Part shown: positions 62,801 to 64,000 of the stretch, piece after piece
Layout of the letters: the number at the start of each line of letters is the position of its first letter
Position numbering within the stretch: the stretch's first letter is position 1
The notes under the pieces: model-generated
Seen by the model: only the letters and a program-made list of their open reading frames with translations
Databases searched by the model: none
What the model was told of the DNA's origin: nothing
Position numbers and translations under genes: made by a program
Origin: Parapedobacter indicus
GTDB lineage: Bacteria > Bacteroidota > Bacteroidia > Sphingobacteriales > Sphingobacteriaceae
Reading direction: 5' to 3'
Assembly (NCBI RefSeq): GCF_900113765.1
Contig: NZ_FOQO01000010.1
Coordinates: 186,001-250,000, forward strand
Length of the DNA stretch: 64,000 nucleotides

Positions 62801-62848
62801 AAAGGGGACCTGATTGATCTCATTGAATACCTGGCATCGTTGAAGTAG
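59816..62848 (+). CDS. PVC-type propeller-HEAT-cytochrome c lipoprotein
   Basis: This is a 1010-residue lipoprotein (lipobox LWAC, Cys23). The N-terminal 420 residues form a PVC-type beta-propeller dehydrogenase domain (GLQVKLMASEPQLVNPTNIEV, DHGVHAFVFGPDGKLYFNFGN, LGHNFRNPYELAVDSYGTIW, DADAGPNV-like HADAGPNVIRS and ILADWYDPGVGGHQAGD). HEAT-like helices follow (about 440-860). The C-terminus is a cytochrome c domain with CALCH (Cys890, Cys893, His894). Such proteins are linked to oxidation of sugars or other organics in glycan-degrading bacteria. It has its own gap on both sides and is not obviously part of the adjoining loci. Confidence 0.85.
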   Translation: MKILSKNAVLALQLAFLLTLWACQQPTADYDTLTEDEKRLPENAVLGLEAASGLQVKLMASEPQLVNPTNIEVDDRGRVWVTEAYNYRPALNGNPTTDAGDRILIFEDTDHNGTLDKQTVFYQGPEINAPLGICVLGNRVIVSQSPYVWDFYDDDGDGKADRKEILFQGTGGEQHDHGVHAFVFGPDGKLYFNFGNECHTLQDREGNVVRDQDGDEITNKKYRQGMVFRCDIDGTNVEVLGHNFRNPYELAVDSYGTIWQSDNDDDGNRGVRINYVMEYGNYGYTDELTGAGWRKERVNLEDSIPLQHWHLNDPGVIPNLLQTGAGSPTGIVVYEGAALPAVYRNQLIHADAGPNVIRSYAIEKEGAGYHAELTELLRGKDRWFRPSDVCIAPDGSLILADWYDPGVGGHQAGDQTRGRIYRVAPSVSEYQVPAQDYSTIEGSIAALQSPNLAVRYKAWTSLVHRGKEAIPALEKLFHSQGNDRMRARALWLLTKIDSGDRYLLEGRNDDNPDIRIVAIRAARQAGVDLVSFLMPLVEDSDMQVKRECALALRHVTDSRAAALWAKLAGQHEGRDRWYLEALGIGAAGQWDSFFDAFLQGNEQPMNTPGGRDVIWRSRTEAAIPILTRLAVDNRETLESRLRYFRTFDFMPERSRSDALFAMLTDQSVHGALSVNGVLFHMLDPEKVLHSAPARRALHAVLDSLAGKAAYLSLVDRYDLVSEIPALSQMITASASPEREKALGLLFRFGATEQIKAALVAVPDSLVVATGTIGTENAVDLLKDLLLSPASPAKVKMLSAAALGRTERGEEAVLALLQSGAVREELIPELVEGLQNTPRVDRYTEARRFLPDSEEASTGIEREKGAALTSEELLAASGDPEKGSTLFQTHCALCHEVNGKGHDFGPKLSQIGAKLPKTALLDAIVDPTAGISFGYETSSITLKDGSELMGIVSSRTETEVEVRFVGGVSRKLMAKDIASVENKKVSLMPPLAKAMSKGDLIDLIEYLASLK

Positions 62849-62868
62849 CTATTACATAGTTGAGGCAA

Positions 62869-62890
62869 ATTAATATTGATGCATATTAAT
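62869..62890. promoter_or_regulatory. AT-rich palindrome ATTAATAT-N6-ATATTAAT
   Basis: This is a perfect inverted repeat with 8-base arms and spacer TGATGC, 21 bases after the stop of the cytochrome-type gene. It may be a protein site or a weak transcript-end hairpin; it is too AT-rich for a strong intrinsic terminator. Confidence 0.4.
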
Positions 62891-62918
62891 ACGGTATCCA
62901 AATCTCATTCTCGGGCTG

Positions 62919-62948
62919 CGTACCCCATAAAGGTACATAACGGGTACG
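62919..62948. repeat. Inverted repeat CGTACCC / GGGTACG
   Basis: Perfect 7-base arms are separated by 16 bases, just upstream of the CGTGCATA triplet repeat. It could be a regulator site or an RNA hairpin in this otherwise empty region. Confidence 0.4.
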
Positions 62949-62953
62949 GATCA

Positions 62954-62983
62954 CGTGCATATATCGTGCATATGCCGTGCATA
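62954..62983 (+). repeat. Three CGTGCATA copies at an 11-base period
   Basis: CGTGCATA recurs at 62954, 62965 and 62976 with three-base spacers, so all copies face the same side of the helix. Such phased short repeats often bind a protein cooperatively. It is about 145 bases upstream of the carA promoter. Confidence 0.55.
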
Positions 62984-63126
62984 CGAAGCGAAGGAAAGGC
63001 GCGTAGGGCAGTGGGGCCTCTAGCCGACGCCAAGGTTTGCGGAGTAGTCTAAGAGCCGTCCGGCAGCCGATAAACAACCGTTACAAAACCTGTGTAAAAA
63101 ATTTTTAAAAAACCATGAAAATCCCT

Positions 63127-63134
63127 TACCTTTG
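63127..63134 (+). promoter_or_regulatory. -7 promoter box TACCTTTG for carA
   Basis: TACCTTTG is an exact TAnnTTTG match. Transcription from about 63140 would give a leader of about 164 bases before the carA ATG, long enough for the upstream ORF and hairpin described here. A -33 TTG is not clear; the upstream region is A/T-rich. Confidence 0.6.
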
Positions 63135-63164
63135 TCCCTCGTGAAATTTGGAGTACATTGCTTC

Positions 63165-63311
63165 ATGACGAAATGCCCCAAGCCCGGAAATGTTTCCGAC
63201 ATATCTTGCATTTTTAACCGTTTTTGGCCCGTTGAGGGCTTTTTTTATGAACGTATGTACAGACCTTATCAACATAGCAAACCATCAACAACAGGAATAA
63301 CGAATGACTAA
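63165..63311 (+). CDS. 48-residue leader ORF upstream of carA
   Basis: The ORF begins about 25 bases into the predicted transcript (MTKCPKPGNVSDIS...) and ends with TAA at 63309-63311, overlapping the carA start (ATGACTAA). Codons 21-28 run through the terminator-like hairpin. In size and layout it resembles the E. coli pyrL leader peptide of pyrBI (44 residues, attenuator inside it). No protein-family features are expected or seen. Whether it is translated is unproven. Confidence 0.45.
   Translation: MTKCPKPGNVSDISCIFNRFWPVEGFFYERMYRPYQHSKPSTTGITND
63227..63246 (+). terminator. Hairpin plus U-run in the carA leader (attenuator candidate)
   Basis: GCCC-GTTGA-GGGC followed by seven T residues forms a compact intrinsic-terminator shape; a G-T pair can extend the stem. 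Two U-rich runs (63211-63215 and 63221-63225) precede it. The GGGC strand could instead pair with upstream GCCC at 63175-63178 or 63182-63185, an alternative that would prevent the hairpin. Confidence 0.5.
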
Positions 63312-64000
63312 CTACAGCAAACTTCCGGCGATTTTGTTATTGGAAGACGGAACCGTCTACCATGGCAAGGCAGCGGGAAAGATTGGTACCACGACGGGCG
63401 AGATCTGTTTCAATACAGGTACTACGGGTTACCAAGAGATTTTTACCGACCCGTCTTACTACGGGCAGATTATGGTCACCACGAATGCCCACATTGGCAA
63501 TTACGGCATAGCGGGAGCCGAGTCTGAGTCAAACCAGATTCAGATTGCGGGGCTAGTCTGCAAAAATTACAGTGTAAATTACAGCCGCAAAATGGCTGAT
63601 TCGTCGATCCAGACCTACTTCGAAGACGGCAAACTGGTAGGCATCTCTGATATCGACACCCGTTCGCTGGTACGCCACATTCGCGACAAAGGGGCAATGA
63701 ATGCCATCATTTCTTCGGAAATACTGGATGTGGACACACTGAAAGAAAAATTGGCAGAAGTGCCTTCGATGGCAGGGTTGGAATTGTCGTCAGTAGTTAC
63801 CACTGAAACCCCCTATTACTATGGCAACGAGGATGCGCCGCTTCGCGTAGCCGTATTGGACCTGGGCATAAAGAAAAACATCCTGCGTAATTTCGATGTA
63901 CGGAAAGTATACGCCAAGGTATTTCCAGCAAAGACATCATTTGCCGAAATGGATGCCTGGGGTGCCGATGGTTATTTCGTTTCTAACGGTCCCGGCGATC
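63304..64000 (+). CDS. carA: Carbamoyl-phosphate synthase small subunit, 3' end cut by window
   Basis: CarA is the glutamine amidotransferase subunit that delivers ammonia to CarB for carbamoyl phosphate, feeding pyrimidine and arginine synthesis. The 232 visible codons cover the N-terminal domain: PAILLLEDGTVYHGKAAG, GEICFNTGTTGYQEIFTDPSY, TNAHIGNYGI, ISDIDTRSLVRHIRDKG, and the start of the amidotransferase domain (VAVLDLGIKKNILRNF, GYFVSNGPGD). The catalytic Cys and His lie beyond the window. The leader contains a possible attenuator. Confidence 0.95.
   Translation, partial: MTNYSKLPAILLLEDGTVYHGKAAGKIGTTTGEICFNTGTTGYQEIFTDPSYYGQIMVTTNAHIGNYGIAGAESESNQIQIAGLVCKNYSVNYSRKMADSSIQTYFEDGKLVGISDIDTRSLVRHIRDKGAMNAIISSEILDVDTLKEKLAEVPSMAGLELSSVVTTETPYYYGNEDAPLRVAVLDLGIKKNILRNFDVRKVYAKVFPAKTSFAEMDAWGADGYFVSNGPGD

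Larger units (their letters stand above)
62849..63126. other. Non-coding stretch between the cytochrome gene and the carA promoter
   Basis: No convincing gene lies here. It holds an AT-rich palindrome, a GTACCC/GGGTAC inverted pair and three CGTGCATA repeats, described separately. A 63-codon open frame on the complement (62886-63077) has no family features and overlaps these repeats. Confidence 0.5.

Noticed and set aside
62886-63077. 63-codon open frame on the complement in the long non-coding gap
   Set aside because: It contains the repeat sequences of this region, has no recognisable domain and no supporting start context.
63140-63303. PyrR-binding leader of the Bacillus type
   Set aside because: I found no PyrR binding-loop consensus; a leader-peptide attenuator fits the parts better.
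1-64000. CRISPR arrays, tRNA/rRNA genes, prophage or insertion sequences
   Set aside because: No regularly spaced long repeats, cloverleaf-like sequences, phage structural genes or transposase ORFs were recognised on either strand.

Overview
The window reads as chromosomal DNA of a Bacteroidota species, most likely a Sphingobacteriaceae member with moderate G+C (Parapedobacter-like; inference from gene content only). The reasons are two SusC/SusD pairs, TAnnTTTG-type -7 promoter boxes, Bacteroidota-style Crp and LacI regulators, many secreted glycan-active proteins and a DXR-RseP housekeeping pair. Both ends cut genes: mobA is missing its first codons at base 1 and carA runs off the end at base 64000. 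No tRNA, rRNA, CRISPR array, prophage or transposase was seen.

Region 1 (1-7333) is a molybdenum cofactor and formate-dehydrogenase-like island. mobA and a MoeB-rhodanese fusion run forward. A reverse operon encodes a TSUP transporter, MoaD, MoaE, FdhD, a small unknown protein and an FdhF/YdeP-type molybdopterin oxidoreductase. Region 2 (7432-23458) is a mixed housekeeping stretch: an AraC remnant, a membrane protein, dxr (TTG start), rseP, a lipoprotein with a Dabb domain, a YwbE-like protein, an ABC exporter, a Crp-type regulator next to an AhpD-like protein, a secreted propeller-like protein, NamZ-type muramidase with a secreted VOC protein, an FG-GAP protein, a NUDIX hydrolase, a two-gene membrane pair, a TipA-like MerR regulator and an old-yellow-enzyme reductase.

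Region 3 (23514-40156) is a LacI-controlled catabolic locus. The repressor is divergent from a forward run: D-lyxose isomerase-like, sialidase-like propeller, BASS transporter, SusC, SusD, two more sialidase-like propellers, an RraA/HMG-aldolase-like protein, an enolase-superfamily acid-sugar dehydratase and a 2-hydroxyacid dehydrogenase. An 18-bp near-perfect palindrome in the divergent gap is the likely LacI operator.

Region 4 (40260-58203) is a second, tightly coupled locus: SusC, SusD, a GH95-like enzyme, two class III CoA-transferases, two MaoC-type hydratases, a solute-binding-protein homologue without signal peptide, a COG3618 lactonase, RhaT, a Gfo/Idh/MocA dehydrogenase, then a convergent AraC regulator and a divergent second GH95-like gene. 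Regions 3 and 4 together look like outer-membrane uptake and periplasmic trimming of a deoxyhexose-containing glycan. This would be followed by a non-phosphorylating oxidation, lactonase, dehydratase and aldolase route. The acyl-CoA module has no obvious place in that route and is the best candidate for an undescribed pathway.

Region 5 (58238-64000) holds a MarR regulator with a membrane partner, divergent from an SRPBCC protein across a 19-bp palindrome that also carries -7 boxes in both directions, then a large PVC-type cytochrome c lipoprotein. Last comes carA, preceded by a leader with a promoter, a 48-codon upstream ORF and a terminator hairpin, resembling pyrBI-type attenuation.
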